A DNA stretch of 24,519 nucleotides from CAZEHJ01 sp964512485 (lineage in GTDB: Bacteria; Bacteroidota; Rhodothermia; Rhodothermales; UBA10348), in the NCBI GenBank assembly GCA_964512485.1, contig CAZEHJ010000059.1:1-24519 (forward strand), written 5' to 3'. Of the stretch, positions 1-9,160 are shown in pieces. Position 1 is the first letter of the stretch. Each line of letters begins with the position of its first letter. A model generated the notes under the pieces. That model was given only the letters and a program-made list of their open reading frames with translations. It was not told where the DNA came from and did no database searches. The translations under genes were made by a program, and so were the position numbers.

Positions 1-138
1 CTAACAGTACTTAGTTGGGGAATTACAATCAAGCAAACCTACCAATTGTGGATAAATCCTTTGTGAACGGACGGGGAAATTCACGGCACAAATTTCGCCC
101 CATCACATTAGTGCAAGTATCTGTATAACAACGAGATA

Positions 139-1281
139 CTAGGAATTGGGGCGATATTCTTTGGGCAGTAGATCCGCCAGCCGTTCGAAAGACATGTAGC
201 CGTAGTAAGCTATGGAGTATGGATCGAGAACATTTCCTTGCGAATCCAACGTCGCGTTCGCGCCCTGAAGGCGAATCCAGGAGTGCTGCATATCTCGTAC
301 TTCTCCGGAGTGATAAACCTTCTGCCACTCTGCGTACGCACGGTCTTCGCGCTCGCGTGTATACACGATATGCAGGTAGTTGCTGAACTCCAGAAGGAAG
401 TCCTGTTCCGCTGATCCTTCCGTGAGATAGATGTACGGATTTACCGCAAACTGGGGCTTCCTGAATGGAGCTGCCGAATTTCGTTCGGCCTGCGTCTGAT
501 CACCGACTACGCCCGGATCTTCGACGTGAAAGACCTGGAATCCCTCCTGACGCGTACGATTTCGCATCATGCTGTTGAAGTAATGTTGAACAGACCCACG
601 ATAGGCCTTCAGGCGGTTTTTCTCCCAGTCTTCGGCTTCATCCGCATTGGCTGGAGATAGCTCGATGAAGAATGATTCTCCATCCTGCCAGGTTTCTTCT
701 CCGTCTACGATGAACTGATGCAAGTGATGTTCGATTCTGTATCCCAACGCCCTGTTCTCCAGTAGAAGCGGCTCATCGGTCGATGCGACAAGCACGCCAT
801 CTTCTTCGTCCAGGTCCAGCACTTCCGGGTTCAATATCTCGACATCATCCGCATTCACGGTCGTTCCGATAAAAAACTGGTTGAATTGCCTCAAGCGTTT
901 ATCCCAGTTCTTGTCACGCTCGTCGGCAATTGTCAGATCACCCAGAACCATGACCTCTTCTTCCATTTCGAAGTTGATCAGGTAGGATCGAGGTGCGCGT
1001 ACCATGACATCGTGGGTCTGGGTTTTCTCGCCAACTCGGGACACAACAATACGATGAGCACCGAGGGGAAGCGAAAAAATGAAGCGACCATCCGGCTCAG
1101 AAACAGCACCAATGGTGGTTTGCGATATGAAGATGTGAACACCTTCGAGCGGTTCGCGGGTGAGGGCATCGATGACCTGGCCTTCCAAACGGGCCCGAGC
1201 TATTTGTTGAGCACTCGCTGAATCCGCCAGAGACAGCGTCAGGATGCAAAAAAGAGCGGAGAGAAGTAGGGAAGTACGCAC
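139..1281 (-). CDS. Secreted carboxypeptidase-regulatory-like domain protein
   Basis: A 380-residue exported protein. Residues 1-24 form a signal peptide (basic start, hydrophobic core, ending SASAQQ). Residues about 29-100 form a carboxypeptidase-regulatory-like beta-sandwich, visible in GQVIDALTREPLEGVHIF and the following turn EPDGRFIFSLPLG. The rest (FNQFFIGTTVNADDVEILNPEVL, then ENRALGYRIEHHLHQFIVDGEE and EKNRLKAYRGSVQHYFNSM) matches in style a family common in Bacteroidota that carries this sandwich without a TonB-dependent barrel. Its biochemical role is unknown, and it probably acts in the periplasm or at the outer membrane. It lies 91 bases downstream of another exported protein carrying the same N-terminal sandwich, so the two may share a transcript. 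The family call is recognition by eye; the function is not inferred. Confidence 0.8.
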   Translation of the reverse strand: MRTSLLLSALFCILTLSLADSASAQQIARARLEGQVIDALTREPLEGVHIFISQTTIGAVSEPDGRFIFSLPLGAHRIVVSRVGEKTQTHDVMVRAPRSYLINFEMEEEVMVLGDLTIADERDKNWDKRLRQFNQFFIGTTVNADDVEILNPEVLDLDEEDGVLVASTDEPLLLENRALGYRIEHHLHQFIVDGEETWQDGESFFIELSPANADEAEDWEKNRLKAYRGSVQHYFNSMMRNRTRQEGFQVFHVEDPGVVGDQTQAERNSAAPFRKPQFAVNPYIYLTEGSAEQDFLLEFSNYLHIVYTREREDRAYAEWQKVYHSGEVRDMQHSWIRLQGANATLDSQGNVLDPYSIAYYGYMSFERLADLLPKEYRPNS

Positions 1282-1372
1282 GGCGGTGGGAAGTTATCTT
1301 GCATCTATGACGCAGATAGCCCTCCAGCGTTTCAGGAAATTCTTGTACTCCGTTCTGTCGTCTGTTGCCCGA

Positions 1373-2863
1373 CTAGTTGGAGAAGAGCTCTACTTCTTCA
1401 AGAGAGAACTGAATTCTACCATCGTCCAAGCGTTTGACGGATACACCATCAGTCGGAGAAAACGGTTCACTACCGCCACTGAGGACGATTTCAAGTCGTC
1501 CATTGGGACCTGATGTTCCGATTGAGATTGCATCTACAACCGGAATTTCGGGGTTCAACGGATCGATGTTTTCAGCAACGACGAATGTGAACTGAGTTAT
1601 TCCCGGTCCACGCACGACATGCTCGTAATTCATGCCACCCGAAAACGCAGAGTCATCAAGCTGAATGGACACATTGCCACCCACCTTGATTGCTGTTCCC
1701 GTTACCGCTACGGTGATGCTTGTCCCTGATACCAGTGGATTTCCGTTGTAGTCGGCGACAGTGTAGGTATATACCTGATTGACCGAAGCGCTTGATGGCG
1801 TGACGGTAATCACGGGGGTACCGGAGAATATCACCGGTGTTACTTCCGTAACAATGTTCTGTTGGTCATCAGCTGTGCGGGCCGTGATGTGAGCGATGCC
1901 GTCAATCGGAAGAGGATTGGCTGATATCAGATTGACACCACCAAATCCCTGATCATCTGTGAGGGTTGATCCTTCGATGACGCCATGCGTGCTTTCGAAG
2001 TAGACCGCTGAACCCGTTCGTGCCGGATTACTGTATTTGTCGCCAACGATCACACTCATGGAGTTGGTGATTCCCATGGCGTTGAGGCCGGGGAAATTGC
2101 GAAGAGCAGGTCCGAGACTGAAGTGAGTCTGATCCGGCATTCCACCGTGAATGGTGACACCAACAGGGTGGGAACGGATTGTGCGGCCATCGACAACCGC
2201 CTCAGCAATCAACTGGACCACTCCTGCGCGCGTCCCTGAGGAGAGGACCGCGTTAGCAATACCATTATTGTCGGTCGTAGCCGTAGTTGGAGAAACGTAT
2301 TCTCCACCGCCTGGCTGAACTCCAAAGCTGAAGTTTACTTCGACGGCGTGTTCAAGAACGACGGGATTGCCCAGCGAATCGGCAATTTGGAATGTGAAGG
2401 CTACCTGTTCTGCAGCGCCTGATTCCCGCACACTGATGGAAGGCAGCGTTTGTGCGGTAAGAATGATGTTTGAAGCCTGTCCGGATGTTGCTTTTTCATC
2501 TACAATGGGAAATAGCGAAAAGGTCGGAACGACTATCTCTCTTTCGGCAATCGCGAGAATAGGAAGGGATTCTGAAAGGAAACCATCCGCAGATGCAGTT
2601 ACCTGAATCTCTATGGTGCTGTCGATTTCTACCGCAAACGAATAGGTACCATCTTCCAGAGTCTCGACCAGAATGTCTGCAAACGAATCAATCGTGATGA
2701 CGGCTCCGGGCAGGGGATTGTTTGTATCCTCGTTGAGAACCTGTCCAGAAAGCGTCACAATGCCGCCTTCATCCTCATCTGAAGAGAAGACGTCACATCC
2801 AGACGCAAAAATAAAAAGTGTCAGAGCGAACAGAGTGGCTCTTAAAGTGTGGTAAACCTGCAT
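1373..2863 (-). CDS. Lipoprotein with carboxypeptidase-regulatory-like and Ig-like domains
   Basis: A 496-residue lipoprotein. The signal peptide ends in a lipobox FASGC with the lipidated Cys at residue 23, followed by an acidic linker DVFSSDEDEGG. Residues about 34-105 are a carboxypeptidase-regulatory-like sandwich (LSGQVLNEDTNNPLPGAVI, then a DGTYSF turn). The remainder is beta-rich. It looks like successive Ig-like modules of the invasin/Big type, for example about 150-240 with TTDNNGIANAVLSSG and about 250-330 with TDDQGFGGVNL. No catalytic motif is visible. The likely role is a surface-exposed structural or adhesive protein anchored in a membrane. The start chosen gives an ideal lipoprotein signal. 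It diverges from the omega gene across about 205 bases and precedes the 139-1281 gene on the same strand. Confidence 0.78.
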   Translation of the reverse strand: MQVYHTLRATLFALTLFIFASGCDVFSSDEDEGGIVTLSGQVLNEDTNNPLPGAVITIDSFADILVETLEDGTYSFAVEIDSTIEIQVTASADGFLSESLPILAIAEREIVVPTFSLFPIVDEKATSGQASNIILTAQTLPSISVRESGAAEQVAFTFQIADSLGNPVVLEHAVEVNFSFGVQPGGGEYVSPTTATTDNNGIANAVLSSGTRAGVVQLIAEAVVDGRTIRSHPVGVTIHGGMPDQTHFSLGPALRNFPGLNAMGITNSMSVIVGDKYSNPARTGSAVYFESTHGVIEGSTLTDDQGFGGVNLISANPLPIDGIAHITARTADDQQNIVTEVTPVIFSGTPVITVTPSSASVNQVYTYTVADYNGNPLVSGTSITVAVTGTAIKVGGNVSIQLDDSAFSGGMNYEHVVRGPGITQFTFVVAENIDPLNPEIPVVDAISIGTSGPNGRLEIVLSGGSEPFSPTDGVSVKRLDDGRIQFSLEEVELFSN

Positions 2864-3068
2864 AAAGCATCCCTACTAAGCGATTTTTGTGCTCATCAGG
2901 GGTATCGACTGACAGTTGCTGCGCTTAAATCAACATTTTTCAACTTTCGATGCGTATTGTGAAGATTGTGTGCAGGAGAAACCGTCAGGGGGGGTAATGA
3001 CAATAAGCAGGTCCCCACTGAACGGACCCAGCATCGGGTCTTCCAATCGATACGATTCTACTACTGAT

Positions 3069-3380
3069 ATGGCGATCAAAACGATCGATATGAACCGCCT
3101 CGCAGCGATGACCGGAAACCTTTTCGAGTCCGTCGCTATCCTTTCGAAGCGTTCACGACAGATTTCCTCGAAAGTCAAAACAGAACTTGACGACAAACTG
3201 GCTTATTTCGAAGGCTTTGAGCAGGAGCTTGAAGATCCTCGTTTTCAGGAAGAGCAGGCTAAAGTGTCTCTCGAGTACGAGGTCAAGCCTGAACCAACTG
3301 AAATGGCAATTGACGAGATGACAGAAGGAGATATCTACTTCCGTCAGCCTACTGAAGAAGACACGTTTGGTCTTCTCTAG
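3069..3380 (+). CDS. rpoZ: DNA-directed RNA polymerase omega subunit (Rpb6-like)
   Basis: The small omega subunit helps assemble and stabilise RNA polymerase by clamping the beta-prime subunit. The start at 3069 gives 103 residues beginning MAIKTIDMNRL. The core NLFESVAILSKRSRQISS matches the conserved Rpb6/omega helix, and the C-terminal part (YEVKPEPTEMAIDEM) matches the extended form I recall from Bacteroidota and Rhodothermota. The reading frame stays open upstream to 2916. An in-frame ATG at 2997 preceded by a G-rich run would add 24 unconserved residues, so the start is uncertain. The gene appears to be transcribed alone, since a strong intrinsic terminator begins 30 bases past its stop. 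Confidence 0.8.
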   Translation: MAIKTIDMNRLAAMTGNLFESVAILSKRSRQISSKVKTELDDKLAYFEGFEQELEDPRFQEEQAKVSLEYEVKPEPTEMAIDEMTEGDIYFRQPTEEDTFGLL

Positions 3381-3409
3381 TCTGTAAGGCTTCGGCCGAG
3401 ACGAATTTT

Positions 3410-3463
3410 GCGGGGCGGCTGCCGGCGATCAAGAATCGCCTGAGCAGCCGCCCCGCTTTTTTT
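3410..3463 (+). terminator. Intrinsic terminator after the omega gene
   Basis: A perfect 13-bp stem, gcggggcggctgc at 3410-3422 paired with gcagccgccccgc at 3444-3456, is followed at once by seven T. The 21-base loop itself contains a second perfect stem, ggcgat at 3424-3429 with atcgcc at 3435-3440. The T run is on the plus strand only, so it should stop transcription from the omega gene and not from the other side. Confidence 0.95.
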
Positions 3464-3496
3464 GTATGATCCCGTGTTCAACTGCCACGAATCATC

Positions 3497-4243
3497 ATGA
3501 CGCATCTCACGCTTCAAGAATGGACCTGGATCTGGATCGGTCTCGCTCTCGTGTCCTGTGCCTGGTTGTTCATTCAAACAGCACCATATGGGCGTCACGG
3601 CAGGGACGGATGGGGGCCTCGCCTTCCGCATCGTGCCGGTTGGATCGTCATGGAGTCCGTTTCGCCCCTCGTGCTGACTGTGGTAGCTGTGCGGTCTGTG
3701 GAAATGTCGACTCCTGTTCTGTTTCTCCTCAGTCTTTGGATCTTGCACTATGTCTACCGGGCAGTCATCTATCCTTTTCGAGCCCGGTGGTCAGGGAGGC
3801 AGATGCCGCTCGTCATCATGTTGTCCGCCGTGTTTTTCAATACGGTCAACGGTGGCCTGAACGGGCTGGGAATGAGTCTGATTGCGGAAGACGGATTCTG
3901 GACCGCTAACACGACCTGGTTCGGAGCGGCCCTCTTTTTCATCGGACTCTCGATCAACCTGAGGGCGGATCAAACATTGTTCGGATTGCGAAAGCCTGGC
4001 GAATCGGGGTACCGGATTCCAGAAGGAGGGATGTACAGGTGGATTTCTTGCCCCAACTATTTCGGCGAAATCATCGAATGGATCGGATTCGCATTGATGG
4101 CCTCGACTCTTCCGGCAATCTCGTTTGCTGTCTGGACGGCCGCCAACCTTATTCCCAGAGCAATATCACACCACAAGTGGTACAAAGAGCGGTTTCCCCA
4201 CTACCCTGCAGAGCGCCGTGCCCTCGTTCCTTTCTTGCTTTGA
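3497..4243 (+). CDS. Steroid 5-alpha-reductase family membrane protein
   Basis: A 248-residue polytopic inner-membrane protein of the 3-oxo-5-alpha-steroid 4-dehydrogenase family, which reduces a C=C bond next to a carbonyl using NADPH. Hydrophobic segments span nearly the whole chain, about six helices. Family hallmarks are APYGRHGRDGWGP near residue 29, RIPEGGMYRWISCPNYFGEI near 172-192, and the C-terminal AHH-like motif ISHHKWYKERFPHYP. The cysteine-proline-asparagine-tyrosine stretch (184-188) and the HHKWY segment belong to the conserved cofactor-binding end. Length is normal for the eukaryote-like short form. The physiological substrate in a bacterium is unknown and may be a sterol, isoprenoid or fatty acyl intermediate. 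It lies 143 bases ahead of uvrA on the same strand, with no visible terminator between them. Confidence 0.85.
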   Translation: MTHLTLQEWTWIWIGLALVSCAWLFIQTAPYGRHGRDGWGPRLPHRAGWIVMESVSPLVLTVVAVRSVEMSTPVLFLLSLWILHYVYRAVIYPFRARWSGRQMPLVIMLSAVFFNTVNGGLNGLGMSLIAEDGFWTANTTWFGAALFFIGLSINLRADQTLFGLRKPGESGYRIPEGGMYRWISCPNYFGEIIEWIGFALMASTLPAISFAVWTAANLIPRAISHHKWYKERFPHYPAERRALVPFLL

Positions 4244-4386
4244 ACGATGAAACTCGCCAATACACATATGTGGGGCGCAATTTTCATCGGGTCTGACTGA
4301 AACGATTGCCATTCGGGTGGGTTACTGACCGATTGATCCGGCCGAAATTCGGGCGGGCACCCACGACCGGTCCATTGCCAGACAGA

Positions 4387-7300
4387 ATGAGTGATCAGCC
4401 AGTAAGAGAAAATGATCAAATCGTCATTCGGGGCGCACGCGAGCACAATCTCAAGAATGTTGACCTCGACATTCCCAGGAATCAGCTGGTCGTAATCACC
4501 GGTCTGTCCGGTTCGGGCAAGAGTTCTCTGGCCTTCGATACCATTTATGCGGAAGGACAGCGCCGGTATATGGAGAGCCTGTCTGCCTACGCCCGCCAGT
4601 TTCTGGGCATGATGGAACGGCCCGATGTGGACTTCATCGATGGCCTTTCTCCCGTAATCGCGATCGAGCAGAAGACCGTCAGCCGGAATCCCCGCTCGAC
4701 GGTCGGAACGGTCACAGAAATCTACGATTTTCTTCGACTGCTTTACGCCCGAGCTTCAACAGCCTACTCCCATGTTTCGGGTGGGCTGATGCGCAAGCAG
4801 AGCGACGATGAAATAATCGATGGTATTCTCGGTCTTGCCGAAGGCACGCGCGTACTGTTGCACGCCCCACTGGTCAAAGGACGAAAGGGACATTACCGCG
4901 AGTTGTTCGATCAAGTCGGTAAGCAGGGATTTCAGCGCGTGAGAATCGATGGTGCCGTCCATGAGATCGAGAAAGACATGAAGGTCGATCGATACAAGAC
5001 GCACGATATCGAAGTCGTCGTAGATCGCCTTGTCATCAAGCCCGGAATCAGATCGCGAATCAGTCAATCAGTCGAGACGGCCCTTGGAATGGGTGGCGGC
5101 ACACTGATCGTTCAGATTGTGGGTGGGCCGGAAGAAAATGGTGACCGGATATTCAGCAGGCACCTGTTCTGCCCTGATGATGGCGTTTCCTATGACGATC
5201 CTTCTCCAAACACATTTTCGTTCAATTCGCCTTACGGAGCCTGCACCGAGTGCAATGGGCTCGGTTCGAAGAAAGAACTGGATCCGGACCTGATCATTCC
5301 GGACCGTTCCAAAAGCATTGCTGAAGGAGCGCTCATTCCTCTCGGTGTTCCGAGGGACATCTGGATTTTCAGCCAGGTTCAGGCTGTCGCAGACAGCGCC
5401 GGATTCGACTTCGATACGCCTCTCAATAAATTCGACGATGAGCAACTGCGCATTCTGATGGATGGCGCAGGAGAAGAGCAGTTCGATATTGTATACAAGT
5501 ACAAAGATCGCGAGGTCACGTACAAGCATCGTTTCAGCGGAGTCAACGCTCACGTCTGGCACACATACGAGAATACCTCTTCAAATACGTCGAGAAAGTG
5601 GGCAGAAGCCTTCATGAGGCACATGGACTGTACTGCCTGCGGTGGGGGTCGTCTGCGACCCGAGTCACTGGCATTTCGATTCTCGGGGAAGTCCATCGAC
5701 GAGCTTACCCGCATGGATCTGGCCAGCCTCCGATCATTCATCGATACAGTCGAGCTCAGTGACAGGCAGCGCGTTATCGCCGAACCCATTGTCAAAGAAA
5801 TCGCCGAGCGGCTGGATTTCCTGCTGAATGTGGGCGTCGGATATCTGAATCTTGATCGATCCGCCCGCACACTTTCGGGCGGAGAAAGTCAGCGCATTCG
5901 ACTGGCAACACAGATTGGTACCCAACTTACCGGCGTTCTGTACGTGTTGGATGAGCCGTCCATCGGATTGCACGCCAGGGACAACGAACGCCTGATCGAA
6001 TCTCTGAAACAGCTTCGCGATCTGGAGAATTCGATCCTGGTGGTCGAACACGACCGAGAAATGATCGAAGCGGCAGACTATGTCATCGATCTCGGACCCG
6101 GCGCCGGCGAATTGGGCGGCATGGTGGTCGGGGCCTCAGAACCTGCTGATCTGCCGTTGGGCTCAAACGGTTCAACCAGCCTGACAACTGCTTATTTGAG
6201 ACGGCAACGATCCATCGCAATTCCCGAGACGCGGAGAACCGGTAATGGTTCGTGGATCGAACTGCATGGGGCGACGGGACATAACCTGAAGGGCGACCCG
6301 CTGAAACTGCCTCTCGGAACGTTCACCTGTGTGACTGGCGTCTCCGGATCCGGAAAATCCAGTCTCATCAACCAGACGCTGTATCCGATTCTGGCCGAGC
6401 ATTTTCACAATGCCAAGCGGGTGCCTCTTCCTCACAAGGAGATTTTGGGCCTCGAGCATGTGGACAAGGTCATCGATATCGACCAGAGCCCGATTGGACG
6501 GACTCCGAGGTCCAATCCCGCCACCTATGCCGGGTTGTTCGGCAATATCAGGGACCTCTTCGCTCAGCTGCCGGAATCGAAAATCCGCGGATACAAACCA
6601 GGCCGGTTTTCCTTCAACGTCAAAGGCGGACGTTGCGAATCATGCAAAGGTGCTGGAATCATCAAACTGGAGATGAACTTCCTGCCCAACGTCTACGTCG
6701 AGTGCGAGACTTGTGGATCGAGGCGCTACAATGCGGAGACCCTGGAAGTCCGATTCAAAGGTAAAAGCATCGCTGACATTCTGGAAATGACGGTTGAAGA
6801 AGCCCTCGATTTCTTCGAACATATTCCCAAAATCGCGCGGAAGTTGAGGACACTGCACTCTGTAGGGCTCGGATATATTCGCCTGGGTCAACAGGCGACA
6901 ACGATTTCAGGCGGAGAGGCTCAGCGTGTAAAGCTGGCCAAGGAACTCTCCCGGCCCGGAACGGGCAGGACCATGTACATCCTGGATGAGCCGACAACCG
7001 GACTGCATTTTGAAGACATCAGACACCTTCTCGCGGTTTTGCAGGCCCTCGTGCGGAAAGGGAATACGGTGCTCGTCATCGAACACAACCTCGACGTCGT
7101 AAAGGTCGCCGACTATGTGATTGATCTGGGACCCGACGGGGGTGATTCCGGTGGCAAGATCCTCTTTTCGGGTACGCCCGAAGAACTTGCCGAACAGAAG
7201 TCGGCGACCGGCACGTTCCTGAAAGCAGAACTTCATCGAAGCAAGGGATCGGTCAAGGAAGAAAAGATCGATCTGGATTCTATGGTCTCCGACGAAGAAG

Positions 7301-7398
7301 AGCCGGACGAAGAGATTATTGAAGAGGAAGAAGAGGCGACCGATGATTCTGAAACGGCGCCGACATCCAAACCCTCTGATTCAGGCACTGAAGGCTGA
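4387..7398 (+). CDS. uvrA: UvrABC excinuclease subunit A
   Basis: UvrA is the damage-recognition ATPase of nucleotide excision repair; it loads UvrB at distorted DNA in the cytoplasm. With the start at 4387 (MSDQPVREN) it has 1003 residues. It has two ABC modules: Walker A GLSGSGKSS at 39-47 and GVSGSGKSS at 651-659, signatures LSGGESQR near 496 and ISGGEAQR near 840, and Walker B YVLDEPSIGLH and YILDEPTTGLH. The C-terminal zinc module is intact (CESC at 750-753, CETC at 773-776). The first zinc module is degenerate: C262-P-D-D in place of CxxC, paired with C286 and C289. About 45 strongly acidic residues follow the normal UvrA end. The frame is open upstream to 4306, but those residues do not resemble UvrA. 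It is followed 20 bases later by a small gene, probably co-transcribed. Confidence 0.97.
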   Translation: MSDQPVRENDQIVIRGAREHNLKNVDLDIPRNQLVVITGLSGSGKSSLAFDTIYAEGQRRYMESLSAYARQFLGMMERPDVDFIDGLSPVIAIEQKTVSRNPRSTVGTVTEIYDFLRLLYARASTAYSHVSGGLMRKQSDDEIIDGILGLAEGTRVLLHAPLVKGRKGHYRELFDQVGKQGFQRVRIDGAVHEIEKDMKVDRYKTHDIEVVVDRLVIKPGIRSRISQSVETALGMGGGTLIVQIVGGPEENGDRIFSRHLFCPDDGVSYDDPSPNTFSFNSPYGACTECNGLGSKKELDPDLIIPDRSKSIAEGALIPLGVPRDIWIFSQVQAVADSAGFDFDTPLNKFDDEQLRILMDGAGEEQFDIVYKYKDREVTYKHRFSGVNAHVWHTYENTSSNTSRKWAEAFMRHMDCTACGGGRLRPESLAFRFSGKSIDELTRMDLASLRSFIDTVELSDRQRVIAEPIVKEIAERLDFLLNVGVGYLNLDRSARTLSGGESQRIRLATQIGTQLTGVLYVLDEPSIGLHARDNERLIESLKQLRDLENSILVVEHDREMIEAADYVIDLGPGAGELGGMVVGASEPADLPLGSNGSTSLTTAYLRRQRSIAIPETRRTGNGSWIELHGATGHNLKGDPLKLPLGTFTCVTGVSGSGKSSLINQTLYPILAEHFHNAKRVPLPHKEILGLEHVDKVIDIDQSPIGRTPRSNPATYAGLFGNIRDLFAQLPESKIRGYKPGRFSFNVKGGRCESCKGAGIIKLEMNFLPNVYVECETCGSRRYNAETLEVRFKGKSIADILEMTVEEALDFFEHIPKIARKLRTLHSVGLGYIRLGQQATTISGGEAQRVKLAKELSRPGTGRTMYILDEPTTGLHFEDIRHLLAVLQALVRKGNTVLVIEHNLDVVKVADYVIDLGPDGGDSGGKILFSGTPEELAEQKSATGTFLKAELHRSKGSVKEEKIDLDSMVSDEEEPDEEIIEEEEEATDDSETAPTSKPSDSGTEG

Positions 7399-7418
7399 AG
7401 CCATTCTTATATTGCGTT

Positions 7419-7805
7419 ATGGAGCCATCTTTCACCCCACAGTACAACAAGCCGGACGCCCCGGGCGTTTCGATGAATTTCGACAATACGGTATCGATCT
7501 ATCAGCAGATCGCTGCCACGGAATCGTTTGACGAAGCAGCTGCAAGCGCTTTTTCATTGCTGAAAGACGCCCAATCAAAGTACCCTGATTGGCCGCGTAT
7601 CTTTTATGTGGATATTGAAGGCCACGAAGGCGATCAAAAAGGTTTCGATGCCGACTTTTTTGAGTTTCAGCAGGAATTCTGGTTTGCCACGGTAGCCCAC
7701 TTCGTAACGGCATTTGAAACCCCGATGACGGGAGGATTGGTGAATCCCAATCCTCAGCGAAACGATATACCAGACGACTTGCAGGTCAACAACAGCGACG
7801 GGTAA
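7419..7805 (+). CDS. Small conserved-looking cytoplasmic protein, unknown
   Basis: A 128-residue protein with no family I recognise. It has no signal peptide or membrane segment. It contains a helical stretch (FDEAAASAFSLLKDAQSKYP, about 37-56), a beta-like segment RIFYVDIEGHEG, and an aromatic-rich helix DADFFEFQQEFWFATVAHFV, then a Pro/Asn-rich tail. The composition suggests a compact soluble fold. The coding call rests on tight packing: it starts 20 bases after uvrA and stops 5 bases before the M24 peptidase start. A Ser-rich internal ATG (residue 19, MNFDNTV) is an alternative start. Function cannot be inferred. Confidence 0.7.
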   Translation: MEPSFTPQYNKPDAPGVSMNFDNTVSIYQQIAATESFDEAAASAFSLLKDAQSKYPDWPRIFYVDIEGHEGDQKGFDADFFEFQQEFWFATVAHFVTAFETPMTGGLVNPNPQRNDIPDDLQVNNSDG

Positions 7806-7810
7806 TAACC

Positions 7811-9145
7811 ATGACACGAGTCTTCATCCTCTTCTGTGCACTGACTCTTTCGGCCGCATTTCTTTTCTATACCGAAAGTGACCCAGTCGTTCTTTCGATG
7901 CAGGAACGCGCAGAGACCATAGACAACCTTCTCGAGGATCGTCTCGACACGGTCGTTCCGGAGTTGATGCGAAGGGAAGGGATTGACATGTGGATCATAG
8001 CCGCCCGGGAATACAACGAAGATCCTGTCATCCGGACCATGCTGCCTGCAACATGGATTGCGGCGAGAAGGCGAACCATTCTCCTCTTTTTCGATCGAGG
8101 AGATGAAGGCGTGGAGCGCCTTGCAGTTGCACGATACAATATTGGCCGCTCTTTCGAGAGTGCGTGGAATCCGGAAGAACAGCCCGACCAGTGGGCCCGT
8201 CTGGCCGAGATCGTCGCCGAACTCAATCCGCAGCGCATAGGACTGAATGTGTCTTCGACGTTTGCTTTGGCTGACGGTTTGACGGCTTCAGAGAGAGAAG
8301 GAATGCTCGCCGCTTTTGCTCCGGATTTCAGATCACGAGTCGTTTCAGCTGAAAAACTGGCTGTGGGGTGGCTGGAAACGCGTACTGAAAAGGAGATGGA
8401 GATCTACCCCATGATTGTCCGCCTGGCCCGTAGCATCATTGCCCAGGGCCTCTCCGAGGAGGTCATCCAGCCGGGAGTCACGAGCACGGACGATGTGGAG
8501 TGGTGGTATCGCGATCGGATCAGGGATTTGAATCTGATTACGTGGTTCCATCCTTCGGTTGACATACAGAGAGCCGATTCCGAGGAACGCGATGGAGACT
8601 TTTCCTCGCGAGAAAACGCCGACATCATCCATGAAGGGGATCTGCTCCACATCGATTTCGGCATCACCTACTTACGCCTGAATACCGACACGCAGATGCA
8701 TGCCTACGTGTTGCGACACGGCGAGACCGAAGCGCCGGATGATCTGGTTGATGCTCTCGCGGTTGGCAATAGACTCCAGGACATCCTGACGGGCCAGTTT
8801 GAGACGGGTCGAAGTGGGAACGAAATCCTGCTTGGGGCGCTGGATCAGGCCGAATCGGAAGGCATAAATGCCACCATCTACACACACCCTATAGGCTTCC
8901 ACGGTCATGCGGCAGGTCCGACGATCGGGCTGTGGGATCAGCAGGGTGGCGTCGCAGGACGCGGCGATTACCCTCTCTATCCCATGACAGCCCATTCAAT
9001 CGAACTGAATGCCGCCGTAGATATCGAAAGCTGGGGAGGAAAAACGGTTCGCATCATGCTGGAGGAAGATGCGATTTTCGATGGTCAAACCGTCACCTAC
9101 ATCGATCCCAGGCAGGAAGAGTTACTCCTGATTCCCCGCCAGTAG
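7811..9145 (+). CDS. Exported M24-family metallopeptidase (Xaa-Pro aminopeptidase-like)
   Basis: A 444-residue protein with a hydrophobic N-terminus (about residues 2-19) that is either a cleaved signal or an anchor. The N-terminal half resembles the creatinase-type domain, and the C-terminal half is the pita-bread M24 fold. Metal-ligand positions are visible: D282 in HIDFG, D293 in LNTDTQ, a His in GFHGHAAGPTIG (H366 most likely, H364 possible), a Glu in HSIELNAAV, and a late Glu in RIMLEED. The five-ligand set therefore appears intact, consistent with a dinuclear-metal peptidase removing N-terminal residues ahead of proline in the periplasm. The exact specificity (aminopeptidase, prolidase or other) is not shown. 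Its start is 5 bases after the previous stop, implying translational coupling. It converges on the hydrolase gene ending at 9161. Confidence 0.87.
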   Translation: MTRVFILFCALTLSAAFLFYTESDPVVLSMQERAETIDNLLEDRLDTVVPELMRREGIDMWIIAAREYNEDPVIRTMLPATWIAARRRTILLFFDRGDEGVERLAVARYNIGRSFESAWNPEEQPDQWARLAEIVAELNPQRIGLNVSSTFALADGLTASEREGMLAAFAPDFRSRVVSAEKLAVGWLETRTEKEMEIYPMIVRLARSIIAQGLSEEVIQPGVTSTDDVEWWYRDRIRDLNLITWFHPSVDIQRADSEERDGDFSSRENADIIHEGDLLHIDFGITYLRLNTDTQMHAYVLRHGETEAPDDLVDALAVGNRLQDILTGQFETGRSGNEILLGALDQAESEGINATIYTHPIGFHGHAAGPTIGLWDQQGGVAGRGDYPLYPMTAHSIELNAAVDIESWGGKTVRIMLEEDAIFDGQTVTYIDPRQEELLLIPRQ

Positions 9146-9160
9146 GAGGCTTGGGCTAAG

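Noticed and set aside
74..103. An imperfect hairpin with ggggaaatt and aatttcgcccc beyond the end of the first gene
   Set aside because: One unpaired base, a long loop and no T run on either strand, so terminator activity is not supported.
4304..4380. Loosely repeated attcggg-type stretches ahead of uvrA
   Set aside because: Too imperfect and short to call an operator; no recognisable SOS box.
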